Shown one piece after another: positions 8,052 to 16,501 of a stretch of DNA of 64,000 nucleotides. The first letter of the stretch is position 1. Every line of letters starts with the position of its first letter. The stretch comes from Nocardioides zeae (GTDB lineage: Bacteria; Actinomycetota; Actinomycetes; Propionibacteriales; Nocardioidaceae): contig NZ_JAUTAN010000001.1 of assembly GCF_030818655.1 (NCBI RefSeq), forward strand, positions 3,968,001 through 4,032,000, read 5' to 3'. The notes beneath the pieces are model-generated. The model had not been told where the DNA came from. It saw only the letters and a list, made by a program, of their open reading frames with translations, and ran no database searches. The translations under genes and the position numbers were made by a program.

Positions 8052-9487
8052 CAGGCGGTCACCGTCGCACCGACCAGCGCGGAGCCCGCGCCGCCCGCCG
8101 CCTCGTCCAGCAGGTCGCCCAGGCAGGCCACGAGGTCGGCCAAGCGCGCGGCCGGCACGGCGCCCGCGGGGCAGCGGGCCGAGACGTTGAGGCCGTGCTC
8201 GGAGCGGATGACCCAGAGGTAGACCTCGTCCCCGTCGGGCACCGCGCTGCGGAGGGTCCGTGCCTGCCACTCGTCCCAGCGGTCCGCGCCCGGCACGCGG
8301 CGGACGTCGACGTAGGAGACGACGAACCGTGGCGCGTCCCGGACCCCCAGCAGCTGCGCGACCCGCGCGAACGGCCGGCTCGCCAGGTGCTTGCTCGCCC
8401 GCACGGCGGTGTGCGCCGCCGCGACGAGGTCGGCGGTGGTGGCGTGGTCGGCCACGTCGATCCGCACGGGGCACAGGCCCACGTACCAGCCCACCGACCC
8501 GGCGTACCGCGGTTCGTGGCGGGTGTGCAGCGGGAGCACGAACGCGGTGCTCGTCGCGCCGGTGCGACGGCGCACGGCGCCGGCGAGCAGGCCCAGCACG
8601 GCCGACTGCAGGCCCGTGCCCTGCGCGCGGCAGAGCGCGTCGACCGCGCGCGTGCGCTCCGCGTCGAGCACCCAGGTGGAGGAGGAGTGCTGGACCGCGC
8701 CGTCCGGGGCGTCCCCGGGGCGGCGGGCGAGAGCCGGGTCGGGGTACGCCGGGAACGTGAGCTCCGGCCCGAGGAACCCGCGCCAGGCCGTGACGGCCTG
8801 GTCCTCCGCGCTGACGAGCATGCCGAGGCGTCGGTCGAAGGCGGCGAAGTCGACGTGGCTGCCGACGTCGAGCGCCGCGAGCTCGCGGTCGCTGTCCCCC
8901 GCCAACGCCCGCTCGTAGAGCGCGGTGACCTCGTCGAACCACAGCAGCTGGGAGTAGGCGTCCATGACGCTGTGGTCGGCGCCGAACAGCAGCGTGAAGC
9001 CCGGCGCGTCGTCGGGGCCGGCCGCGCCGGGCTCGGGCTCGGGCTCGATCGAGGCGAACAGCACGTGGGGCCACCGCTGCGGGCCGATCTGCTCGAACGC
9101 GGCGAGCACCGTCGCGCGGGCCTCGTCGGCGGTGCCGGACACCGGGGCCGAGCGGTCGACGTCCACGGCGTCGGGCGGGCAGGTGACACGGGACCACGAC
9201 GTACGGCGGCCGCTCGCGTCGTGCACCGGCTCGACCGACGTCCGCAGCACCTCGTGGCGCACGGTCCAGGCCCGCAGCGTGCGCCGCAACGCCCCGGCGT
9301 CGTACCGGAACGGCATCCGCAGGACCGAGCCGATCCACGAGCCCGCGCCGGCGCACGCCAGGTGGGCCTCGTGGTCGTAGGACAGCTCGCGCGGATCAGG
9401 GGCCCACGAACCGACGCCCGCGCGGGGTGTCCAGCAGGTCGTGGTGCCGGCGGGCAGAGGGTAGGCGGACAGCTCTGTGTACTCCAT
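8051..9487 (-). CDS. Stand-alone condensation-fold acyltransferase C
   Basis: A 478-residue condensation-domain protein and the first gene of the minus-strand pair. The active-site segment is LLFGADHSVMDAYSQ, with His172 and Asp176. The DFxxFDRRLG linker and the VLPLHTRHEPRYAGSVGWYVG segment are typical of condensation and PapA proteins. The ATG at 9487 has only weak ribosome-binding complementarity. It diverges from the acyltransferase/ABC operon beginning at 9663, so both transcripts leave from the same 175-base region. Motif substitutions match those in proteins A and B, which suggests that the DH..xD variant is functional and not decayed. Confidence 0.75.
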   Translation of the reverse strand: MEYTELSAYPLPAGTTTCWTPRAGVGSWAPDPRELSYDHEAHLACAGAGSWIGSVLRMPFRYDAGALRRTLRAWTVRHEVLRTSVEPVHDASGRRTSWSRVTCPPDAVDVDRSAPVSGTADEARATVLAAFEQIGPQRWPHVLFASIEPEPEPGAAGPDDAPGFTLLFGADHSVMDAYSQLLWFDEVTALYERALAGDSDRELAALDVGSHVDFAAFDRRLGMLVSAEDQAVTAWRGFLGPELTFPAYPDPALARRPGDAPDGAVQHSSSTWVLDAERTRAVDALCRAQGTGLQSAVLGLLAGAVRRRTGATSTAFVLPLHTRHEPRYAGSVGWYVGLCPVRIDVADHATTADLVAAAHTAVRASKHLASRPFARVAQLLGVRDAPRFVVSYVDVRRVPGADRWDEWQARTLRSAVPDGDEVYLWVIRSEHGLNVSARCPAGAVPAARLADLVACLGDLLDEAAGGAGSALVGATVTA

Positions 9488-9662
9488 CGGCTTGCTCCCG
9501 AGTCAGCAGACGGAACGGTGGGGTGGTGCCTGGGAACACCTCCCTGAGTGCCCAGACCCGGCCATGAAAACCCCCTCCGACGGGTGGTGGCGAGGTCCGC
9601 AGGCTGTTAGGTGGACCACATCCCGAAAGGCTGGACATCGGTCCGCGGGGGTGAGTTGACTC
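9488..9662. promoter_or_regulatory. Divergent promoter region of the acyltransferase locus
   Basis: A 175-base gap between the divergent acyltransferase genes. It is less GC-rich than the flanks around 9560-9650 and so is a likely promoter zone. Small dyads such as GGTG-N8-CACC near 9517-9532 can be seen, but none is strong enough to call an operator. GGGGGTGAG lies upstream of the GTG at 9663. Confidence 0.4.
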
Positions 9663-11021
9663 GTGGAGGTGCAGGCATCCGGGGAGCTGCGGCTCGCTTT
9701 CGCGGACGACCTCTTCCTCCGCCGTCACCGCGGTCTCGGGGCACCGGTCGTCAACCAGTTCGTGTGGCGCTTCGCCGCACGGCTCCCGGAGGGTGCGCTC
9801 GATGCGTACGCCGCGGAGCTGGCCCGCGGGGGTCTCGCCCGTCGTGCGGTGCCCGCCGTCGTGCCGGGCGCGCGGCGCCGGTGGGTGCCCCACGAGGAGC
9901 GCCACGCGGTGGACCACCACCCGGAGCCCCTGGCGGCCGACGCGGCGGTCCGGACGTGGATCGAGGCGCGCGCCGCGCTGCCCCACGATCCCGCCGCCGG
10001 CCCGGCCTGGCGGCTCGCCACGGCCCCGCTCGCCGACGGCGGACGGCTCGTCTCGCTGACCGTGTCGCACGCGGTGGCCGACGGCGGCGCCCTCCTCGAC
10101 GCGATGGCCCGCGCCTCGCGGGCCGGCACCCCCCGGCGGTTGCCCCCGCCCGGCGACCTCCCGCTGCTGGTGCGCGACCTGCGGGACGCGGGTGGCCAGG
10201 TCGGCGCGGTCGGGCGCTGGGTGCTCGACGGAGCAGTGGCGCGCGTCCGCGGAGGGCGACGAGCCGCTGCCGCGCCCGCCGCCCCTGCGTCGTCGGCGTC
10301 GTCGACGACCGCCAGGCCCGCGCGCGTCGACCTGCCCGACGACTGGGCGCCGCCGTGGTGCACCGTCGAGCTGCCGAGCGCGGAGGTCGCCCACGCCGCC
10401 CGCGCCCACGGGGGCAGCCAGAACGCCTGGTTCGTCGCCGTCGCCGCCGGCCTGGTCCACCGCACCGGCCGCGTCGGGCCCCACGAGCCCGTCCCGGTCG
10501 CCCTGCCGGTGAGCACCCGGACGCCCGACGACCCGCGCGCCAACGCGACCCGGATCGCCCGCGTCCAGGTCGACCCGGCACTGCTGGAGCACCGCGACCT
10601 CGGCGGCGTCCGGGCGGCGTGCCGGTCGGCCTACGAGGCGGTGCCCGCCTCCCGCGAGCCGGTGCCGCTGGCCCTCGTCCAGATGGCGCCGGACCGGCTG
10701 CTGCGGTTCCTGCCACCCCCGCCGGCGGCGGCGGTGCTGGCCTCCAACCTGGGCGCGCCCCCGGCGGAGGTGGCGTCGATCGGCGGCGTACCGGCGGTCG
10801 CGATGACGGCGCTGGCGCACCAACCGGGGCTGTCGGCGGCGGACGCCGCCGCGACCGGCGGCGGTCTGCTGGCCTGGGCCACCGACGTCGGGACCACCAC
10901 GACCGTGGCGGTCGTGGCCCTCGACCCGTTGCGGGTGCCCGACGTGTCGGCCCTGCGGGGACACCTCGAGGCCGAGCTGCGGCAGTGGGTGCCCGCTGCG
11001 GAGGGGCGGTGGGTGGCATGA
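9663..11021 (+). CDS. CoA-dependent acyltransferase-fold protein D (paralogue of 12762)
   Basis: A 452-residue protein with the CAT-fold active site VSLTVSHAVADGGALL (His136, Asp140, Gly141), which keeps the catalytic HxxxDG although the first His is Ser. The opening DDLFLRRHRGLGAPVVNQFVWRF is nearly repeated in the gene at 12762, so the two form a paralogous family distinct from proteins A-C. The second half includes VPVALPVSTRTPDDPRANAT, the conserved strand-loop before the C-terminal lobe. The stop overlaps the ATG of the ABC ATPase (ATGA), so they are co-translated. It is possibly an acyltransferase for an exported lipid. Confidence 0.75.
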   Translation: MEVQASGELRLAFADDLFLRRHRGLGAPVVNQFVWRFAARLPEGALDAYAAELARGGLARRAVPAVVPGARRRWVPHEERHAVDHHPEPLAADAAVRTWIEARAALPHDPAAGPAWRLATAPLADGGRLVSLTVSHAVADGGALLDAMARASRAGTPRRLPPPGDLPLLVRDLRDAGGQVGAVGRWVLDGAVARVRGGRRAAAAPAAPASSASSTTARPARVDLPDDWAPPWCTVELPSAEVAHAARAHGGSQNAWFVAVAAGLVHRTGRVGPHEPVPVALPVSTRTPDDPRANATRIARVQVDPALLEHRDLGGVRAACRSAYEAVPASREPVPLALVQMAPDRLLRFLPPPPAAAVLASNLGAPPAEVASIGGVPAVAMTALAHQPGLSAADAAATGGGLLAWATDVGTTTTVAVVALDPLRVPDVSALRGHLEAELRQWVPAAEGRWVA

Positions 11022-12010
11022 GCGGGCCCCCGCACGACGCGCCGGCGATCGAGGTGGCCGGGCTGGTCAAGCAGTACGGCGAGCGTCGTGCCCTCGACGG
11101 GCTCGACCTCGTCGTACCGGCGGGCGGCGTGCACGCCGTGCTCGGCCCCAACGGGGCGGGCAAGACCACCCTCGTGCGGGTCCTCACCACGTTGGTGCGA
11201 CCCGACGGGGGCACCGCCCGGGTGCTCGGGCACGACGTCACCCGCGATGCCGCCCGGGTGCGGTCGCTGGTGGGCCTCACCGGGCAGTACGCCTCCGTCG
11301 ACGAGCTCCTCACGGCGCGCCAGAACCTCATGGTGGTGGGGCGGTTGCTCGGCGCCCGACGCCGGGCGGCGCGTGAGCGCGCCGCCGAGCTGCTCGAGCG
11401 CTTCGACCTGACGGCGGCGGCGGACCGCCAGGTGCGGACGTTCTCCGGGGGCATGCGCCGGCGGCTCGACATCGCCGCCAGCATCGTCGTGCAGCCCCGG
11501 CTGCTCTTCCTCGACGAGCCGACCACGGGTCTCGACCCGCGCACGCGCCTCCAGATGTGGGCTACCGTCCGCGACCTGGTGGCGGGTGGCACGACGGTGC
11601 TGCTCACGACGCAGTACCTCGAGGAGGCCGACACCCTCGCCGGTCGGATCAGCGTCGTCGACCACGGCCGGGTGGTTGCCGACGACACCCCGGCGGTGCT
11701 CAAGCGTTCCGTCGGCGGGCTCTCGCTCCACCTGGTGGTGCGGCACCCCGGGAGCCTCGCGACCGCCTGCGGCCTCGTCGAGCGGGTGGTCGGGGTGGCC
11801 CCGACCCTCCACGACGTCGGTTGCGGACTGAGCGTGCCGGTGCTCGACGAGTCGGTGCTGCCGCCGGTGGTGACCGGCCTGCGCGAGGCCGGTGTCGAGG
11901 TGATCGAGGTGGGGGTGCGGCCACCCGCCCTCGACGACGTGTTCCTCGCGCTGACGGGACGGGCGCACCCGGCGCCGGTGGAGGCGGCGCCGGTGGAGGT
12001 GGCGTCGTGA
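11018..12010 (+). CDS. ABC exporter ATP-binding protein, DrrA-like
   Basis: A 330-residue ATPase of the ABC-2 (DrrA/daunorubicin-resistance) family. It has Walker A GPNGAGKTT, signature FSGGMRRRLDIAAS, Walker B LLFLDEPTTGLDP and the family motif TTQYLEEADTLAGRI. The C-terminal extension (about residues 225-315) ends with PPALDDVFLALTGR, as in DrrA. It couples to the permease through a GTGA overlap and sits between two acyltransferase paralogues. In mycobacteria DrrABC exports acylated polyketide lipids made with PapA5, which suggests a comparable lipid or glycolipid exporter. Confidence 0.88.
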   Translation: MSGPPHDAPAIEVAGLVKQYGERRALDGLDLVVPAGGVHAVLGPNGAGKTTLVRVLTTLVRPDGGTARVLGHDVTRDAARVRSLVGLTGQYASVDELLTARQNLMVVGRLLGARRRAARERAAELLERFDLTAAADRQVRTFSGGMRRRLDIAASIVVQPRLLFLDEPTTGLDPRTRLQMWATVRDLVAGGTTVLLTTQYLEEADTLAGRISVVDHGRVVADDTPAVLKRSVGGLSLHLVVRHPGSLATACGLVERVVGVAPTLHDVGCGLSVPVLDESVLPPVVTGLREAGVEVIEVGVRPPALDDVFLALTGRAHPAPVEAAPVEVAS

Positions 12011-12765
12011 CCGCGGTCGCCCAGTCCCTGACCCTGGCGGGGCGGGGCGTGCTCCGGGTGCGCCACGACCCCCAGCGCCTGTTCGACGTCATCGCGCTCC
12101 CCGTCATCCTGACGGTGCTCTTCGCCGGCGTGTTCGGCGGCGCGGTCGCCGGCAGCACCGAGGCCTACCTGCCCCACCTCGTCACGGGCGTGCTCGTGCA
12201 GATCGCCGTCACCGCGTCGGTCGTCACCGGCGTCCAGCTGCGCGACGACCTGGACAGCGGCGTGTTCGACCGCTTCCGCAGCATGCCGCTGGCCCGGATC
12301 GCGCCGCTCGCCGGCTCCCTCCTGGCGGACGTGGTCCGCTACGTGGTGGCGGTCTCGGTCACCGTGGCCGTCGGCGTGGTGATGGGCTACCGACCCCCGA
12401 GCTGGCCCGGGCTGGTCGCCGGCTGCCTGCTCGCGGTCCTCTGCGCGTTCGCGCTGAGCTGGGTCTTCGCGTACGTCGGGGCGGTGATGCGCTCCGCCCA
12501 GGCGGTGCAGGGCGCCTCCATGCTCGTGCTGATGCCGATGACGTTCATGTCGAACGCGCTCGTGCCGGTGGAGACGATGCCCGGTTGGATGCGGTCGGTC
12601 GCCGAGGTCAACCCGATCAGCCTGGTCGTCGACGCGGTGCGCGCGCTGGCCGCCGGCGACGCGGCGGCGGGCGCGGTCGGCCACTCGCTGCTGGGCGCGG
12701 CGGTGGTGGTGGCGCTCGCAGCGCCGCTGACCGTGCGCGCCTACGTCCGCCAGGACCGCCGGTGA
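12007..12765 (+). CDS. ABC-2 type permease, DrrB-like
   Basis: A 252-residue membrane protein with about six hydrophobic segments. The start resembles ABC-2 permeases (RVRHDPQRLFDVIALPVILTV), followed by VTGVQLRDDLDSGVFDRFRSMP, the DrrB-family loop. MLVLMPMTFMSNALVPVETMPGWMR near the C-terminus is the characteristic ABC2_membrane motif. GTG overlaps the ATPase stop and the gene's own stop overlaps the next start (GTGA), giving an unbroken four-gene translation unit. It forms the exporter channel with the preceding ATPase. Confidence 0.88.
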   Translation: MTAVAQSLTLAGRGVLRVRHDPQRLFDVIALPVILTVLFAGVFGGAVAGSTEAYLPHLVTGVLVQIAVTASVVTGVQLRDDLDSGVFDRFRSMPLARIAPLAGSLLADVVRYVVAVSVTVAVGVVMGYRPPSWPGLVAGCLLAVLCAFALSWVFAYVGAVMRSAQAVQGASMLVLMPMTFMSNALVPVETMPGWMRSVAEVNPISLVVDAVRALAAGDAAAGAVGHSLLGAAVVVALAAPLTVRAYVRQDRR

Positions 12766-14132
12766 GGGTCCCGCTGCCGCGGGACGCGGTGCGGGCCGAC
12801 CGACTGACGTTCGACGACGACCTCTTCCGACGCTCGCGCAGCGTGCTGGGCATCTCGGTCGTCAACCAGAGCGTGTGGCGGTTCGCGGGACCGGTATCGG
12901 AGGAGGACCTCACCGAGCTGCACGGGCGGCTGGCGGCGGGTCGCCTGACCCGGGTGCTCGTCCCGCCGCGCGTGCCCGGGGCGCGCGCCCGCTGGGTGCC
13001 CGGGGTCGCTCCGCCGGTCCCCGTCGTCACCGTCGACCTCCCCCCTGCCGACCTGATGACCTGGGCCGAAGCGGCGGCCGAGGTGACGCTCGATCCCGAA
13101 CGCGGGCCCACGTGGAGCCTGGCCGCAGCGGTCACGACCGCCGGCGAGGGCCTGCTCTCCCTCGTCACCTCGCACGTGGTCTGCGACGGCGGGGCGCACG
13201 TGCGGGCCGTGGTCGAGGCGGCCGAGGGTCGCAGCGGGCGGCGCGTGCCCACCGACGCCACCGGTCCGGTCGCCGTGGGCCGCCGCGACGACCTCCGTGA
13301 CGCGCTGCACCACGGCCGCAGGGTCGTGCGCGGCCTGCGGGCCGCCGTACGCGCGCCGCGTCCCACACCGGCGGAGGGCGTCGTGTCCTCGACCAGCCGG
13401 CCGCCGCCGTCGCCGGTGCCCGGCGGGACCGGGGCCACGCCGTTCCGGCCCCCCACGGTCGTGGCGGGCGTGCCCAGCGACGCCTGGCACGCCGCGGCCC
13501 GCGCAGCGGGCGGCACCGCCAACTCGCTGCTGGTCGCGCTCTCCGGCGAGCTGCTGGTGCGGGCGGGTCGGGTGCCGCCGGGGAGGTCCCTCAAGGTCTC
13601 GCTGCCGGTCGACACCCGCGGACCCGACGACCTGCGCTCCAACGCGACCACCGGGGTCTCGATCGTCGTCGACACCACACGCGACGAGGGCCGGGTCGAC
13701 GACCTGGCCGTCGTCAGGGCACGGGCGAAGTCGGCCTTCGCGGCGCTGGCGGACGATCCGGCGGCCGGTTCGTCCGCGACGCTCGAGCCGCTCCTCCAGG
13801 TGCTGCCCGACGCGCTGGTGGCCCGGGCCGCGGCGCGTTCGGCCGCACCGCTGTGCCTGTGCTCCAACCTCGGGCGCCTCCACCCGGGGTTCCGAGCCCC
13901 GTTCGGTGAGCCCGCCGACGCCGTGCTCATGCGGTCGTCGACCCAGGGCGTGACGGCCGACCTGCTCCGGACCCGCCGGGGCGGGGTCTCGTCGTGGTGG
14001 GCGGAGCACGGCGCCACCTCGACGCACGCGGTGCTGGGCCTCGACCCCGACTGCTGGCCCGACGTCGAGGAGCTCCGGGAGGACCTCGCCGCGGTCTACG
14101 GCCGCTGGGGGCTGACGCCGACCTTCTGGTGA
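12762..14132 (+). CDS. CoA-dependent acyltransferase-fold protein E (paralogue of 9663)
   Basis: A 456-residue paralogue of protein D, alignable from the start (LTFDDDLFRRSRS, VVNQSVWRFAG). Active site: LVTSHVVCDGGAHV with His138 and Asp142. VSLPVDTRGPDDLRSNATTG corresponds to the segment in protein D. Between the lobes is a Pro/Arg-rich linker (about residues 190-225), which differs from that of D. It closes the operon D-DrrA-DrrB-E, every junction of which is a 4-base overlap. Two related transferases bracketing one exporter suggest that they act in sequence or together on the exported product. Confidence 0.75.
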   Translation: MRVPLPRDAVRADRLTFDDDLFRRSRSVLGISVVNQSVWRFAGPVSEEDLTELHGRLAAGRLTRVLVPPRVPGARARWVPGVAPPVPVVTVDLPPADLMTWAEAAAEVTLDPERGPTWSLAAAVTTAGEGLLSLVTSHVVCDGGAHVRAVVEAAEGRSGRRVPTDATGPVAVGRRDDLRDALHHGRRVVRGLRAAVRAPRPTPAEGVVSSTSRPPPSPVPGGTGATPFRPPTVVAGVPSDAWHAAARAAGGTANSLLVALSGELLVRAGRVPPGRSLKVSLPVDTRGPDDLRSNATTGVSIVVDTTRDEGRVDDLAVVRARAKSAFAALADDPAAGSSATLEPLLQVLPDALVARAAARSAAPLCLCSNLGRLHPGFRAPFGEPADAVLMRSSTQGVTADLLRTRRGGVSSWWAEHGATSTHAVLGLDPDCWPDVEELREDLAAVYGRWGLTPTFW

Positions 14133-14142
14133 CGTCCGGCGG

Positions 14143-15813
14143 TCAGTACGACTCGGTCGCGCGCAGGTGCGCCGGACGGCCGTCGGGGTCGTGCACCGTC
14201 GCCAGCAGCAGCCGGGCGAGGGGGCGCAGGGCCGCCGGTGGTTCGGCCCGCGGCAGGCGGCGCAGCTGGCCGGGGGGTCGCTCGCCGACGCGACCCGCGG
14301 CGTACCAGTCGTCGAGGTGCGTCGCCGCCAGCGAGAACTGCTCGACCATCCCGTCGGCGGTCTTGCAGTCGGCGACGCGGTCGAGCTCGCCGACGTCGGC
14401 GCCGTCGGGCCCGACGCCCTCGTCGGGAGCGAGGCGACCGAGGTGCTCGGCGGCCAGCCGCATCCGCAGGGTGCGCGCGTGCACCGGGTCGAGCACGGCG
14501 GCGGTGAGCTCGGAGTCGTGGGTCCAGGAGCGGCGGTTGAAGTTGTCGGACCCCGTCGTCGCCCACGTGTCGTCGACGATGCAGATCTTCGCGTGCACGT
14601 AGACGGGGGTGCCGGCGGTGTTCTCGAGGCAGTACGCCGCGACCCGCCCCGGCGCGACCCGCACGAGCCGCTCGAGGGCGCGGTGCCGCGCCAGCAGCTG
14701 CGCCTGGCGGTTGATGCCGTCCTGGTCGGGGTGGCGCGGCACGACGATGACGACGCGCAGGCCGGGCTCGGCCTCGAGCTGCTGCTCGAGGGCGGCGACG
14801 ACGTCGTTGCCGTGCGGCTCGTTGGTGGAGCTCCGGCGCCGTCCCGGCAGGTTGTGCTCGGTGTCGTGGCTCCAGAAGAACTGGTCCTCGATGTAGACGA
14901 GCTCCCGCGCCCGCGCGATCGCCCGCGAGTAGCCCCGCGCCACGCTGCGCTCGCCCTCGGGCGCGAAGTCGTAGCCCCGGCCCGGACCGAGGTGGGGGTA
15001 GGTGCGCAGCAGCTGCACGGTGGAGTCGCCCGCGGGCGGCGGCGCGGCGGCCTGCGGCGGCAGCGCCGACGGGTTCGTCTCCACCCGGCGCAGCGCGTCG
15101 GCGACCCGGCGCCACGGGGCGAGGGTCAGCGGCGCCGGGTCCTCCCACCGCTCGCGGAAGGTCGTCTCCACGTCCCGGACCACGGGCCCGCGCAGCTCGA
15201 GCTGCACGTCGTGCCAGGGGGCGTGCGCGCCGTACTCCTTCGTCAGGCGCCGCGCCTGCGGGTCGCCCGCGTGGTGCTGGTCGTCGCGGCGGTTGCGCGC
15301 GAGGTCGATGCCGCCGACGAAGGCGACGTCGCGGGCCGGGTCGTCGGCGTGCCGCACCACGACGAACTTCTGGTGGTGGGAGCCGCCGGGCCGCACCCGC
15401 ATGTCGAGGGACACCTCGGCGCCGCGGCGGCCGAGCTGCTCGCCGAGGTGCCGGTTGGCGGGTGCGAAGAACCCCGCCTGGTCGGTGTGGGACCGCCACA
15501 CCAGGCCGCGCACGTCGACGCCCCGCGCGAGCGCCCGGCCGAGGACCTCGACGACCTCGCTGCCGGGCTCGCCGGTGAGGCGGAGGTTCCCGTCGCCCAT
15601 CCAGTCGGTGAACCAGACGAGGTCGCCCGGGCCCGTCTCCTCGACGACCCGGTGGAGCGCCTCGAAGTAGGACGCGCCGTCGATGTGGGCGAGCACGCGG
15701 TTGCCGGTCGTCCAGGAACGGTCGGGCTCACCGGGCACGTCGGCGGCGTCGATGCGCGTCGCCGGGTTGCCGCGGTCGGCCGGCGAGAGCAGCCAGGCGG
15801 CGGGGTCGGTCAC
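14143..15813 (-). CDS. Phospholipase D family protein
   Basis: A 556-residue PLD-superfamily enzyme with two HKD motifs. The first is HHQKFVVVRHADD followed by FVGGIDLARNR, and the second is HAKICIVDDTWATTGSDN. Each provides the His and Lys of the two-lobed active site, and the GSDNFNRRSWTHDSEL after the second is typical. No signal peptide is seen, so it is probably cytosolic. It converges with the acyltransferase operon (10-base gap), so functional linkage is uncertain. Likely a phosphodiesterase acting on phospholipids or cardiolipin-like lipids. Confidence 0.87.
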   Translation of the reverse strand: MTDPAAWLLSPADRGNPATRIDAADVPGEPDRSWTTGNRVLAHIDGASYFEALHRVVEETGPGDLVWFTDWMGDGNLRLTGEPGSEVVEVLGRALARGVDVRGLVWRSHTDQAGFFAPANRHLGEQLGRRGAEVSLDMRVRPGGSHHQKFVVVRHADDPARDVAFVGGIDLARNRRDDQHHAGDPQARRLTKEYGAHAPWHDVQLELRGPVVRDVETTFRERWEDPAPLTLAPWRRVADALRRVETNPSALPPQAAAPPPAGDSTVQLLRTYPHLGPGRGYDFAPEGERSVARGYSRAIARARELVYIEDQFFWSHDTEHNLPGRRRSSTNEPHGNDVVAALEQQLEAEPGLRVVIVVPRHPDQDGINRQAQLLARHRALERLVRVAPGRVAAYCLENTAGTPVYVHAKICIVDDTWATTGSDNFNRRSWTHDSELTAAVLDPVHARTLRMRLAAEHLGRLAPDEGVGPDGADVGELDRVADCKTADGMVEQFSLAATHLDDWYAAGRVGERPPGQLRRLPRAEPPAALRPLARLLLATVHDPDGRPAHLRATESY

Positions 15814-15829
15814 CCGGCCAGTATGGCCC

Positions 15830-16501
15830 CTACCGCAGGAACGCCAGCACGGCCTTGACCCGGCGGTGCTGGGCGTCGTCGGCGTGGAGGTCGAGCTTGG
15901 CGAAGATGCGCTGTGTGTGCTTCTCCACGCCGCCCTCGGTGACGCTGAGCCGGGCGGCGATCGCCGCGTTGGAGAGCCCCTCGGCCATCGCGGCGAGCAC
16001 CTCGCGCTCGCGGGGCGTCAGGGCCTCGAGCGGGTCCCGCCGCCGCCGCATGAGCTGCGCGACGACGAGCGGGTCGAGCACCGTCCCACCGGCGGCGACG
16101 GTCGCGACGGCGTCGAGGAACGAGCCGAGCTCGCTGACGCGGTCCTTGAGCAGGTAGCCGACCCCGCCCTCGCCCGAGGCGAGGAGCTCGTCGGCGTAGG
16201 ACACCTCGACGTACTGGCTCAGCACCAGGATCCGTGCCCCCGGCCGCGCCCGGCGGATCTCGACGGCGGCGCGCAGGCCCTCGTCGGTGTGGCGGGGCGG
16301 CATCCGCACGTCGACGAGGGCAAGGTCGGGCGCGTGCGCGGCGACGGCGGCCACGAGGCCGGGGCCGTCGCCCGCCGTCGCGACCACGGTGTGCCCCGCG
16401 TCGGCGAGGATCAGCTGGAGGCCCTCGCGCAGCAGCACCGAGTCGTCGGCGACGACGACGCGCAGCCCCCCGTCCACCCCGTCACCCACCCCGTCACCCA
16501 T
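15830..16501 (-). CDS. LuxR/NarL-family response regulator
   Basis: A 223-residue response regulator. The receiver domain (about 13-130) has the acidic pair in VVVADDSVLL, the phosphoacceptor Asp in LALVDVRMPP and the conserved Lys in LLKDRVSELG. The C-terminal LuxR HTH (about 155-220) contains LTPREREVLAAMAEGLSNAAIAARL, EKHTQRIFAKLDL. Its start overlaps the end of the upstream kinase by 8 bases, so the two form one two-component system. The N-terminal repeat GDGVGDGVDGG suggests the true start could be slightly downstream. Targets unknown; the divergent PadR/ABC operon is a neighbour. Confidence 0.9.
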   Translation of the reverse strand: MGDGVGDGVDGGLRVVVADDSVLLREGLQLILADAGHTVVATAGDGPGLVAAVAAHAPDLALVDVRMPPRHTDEGLRAAVEIRRARPGARILVLSQYVEVSYADELLASGEGGVGYLLKDRVSELGSFLDAVATVAAGGTVLDPLVVAQLMRRRRDPLEALTPREREVLAAMAEGLSNAAIAARLSVTEGGVEKHTQRIFAKLDLHADDAQHRRVKAVLAFLR

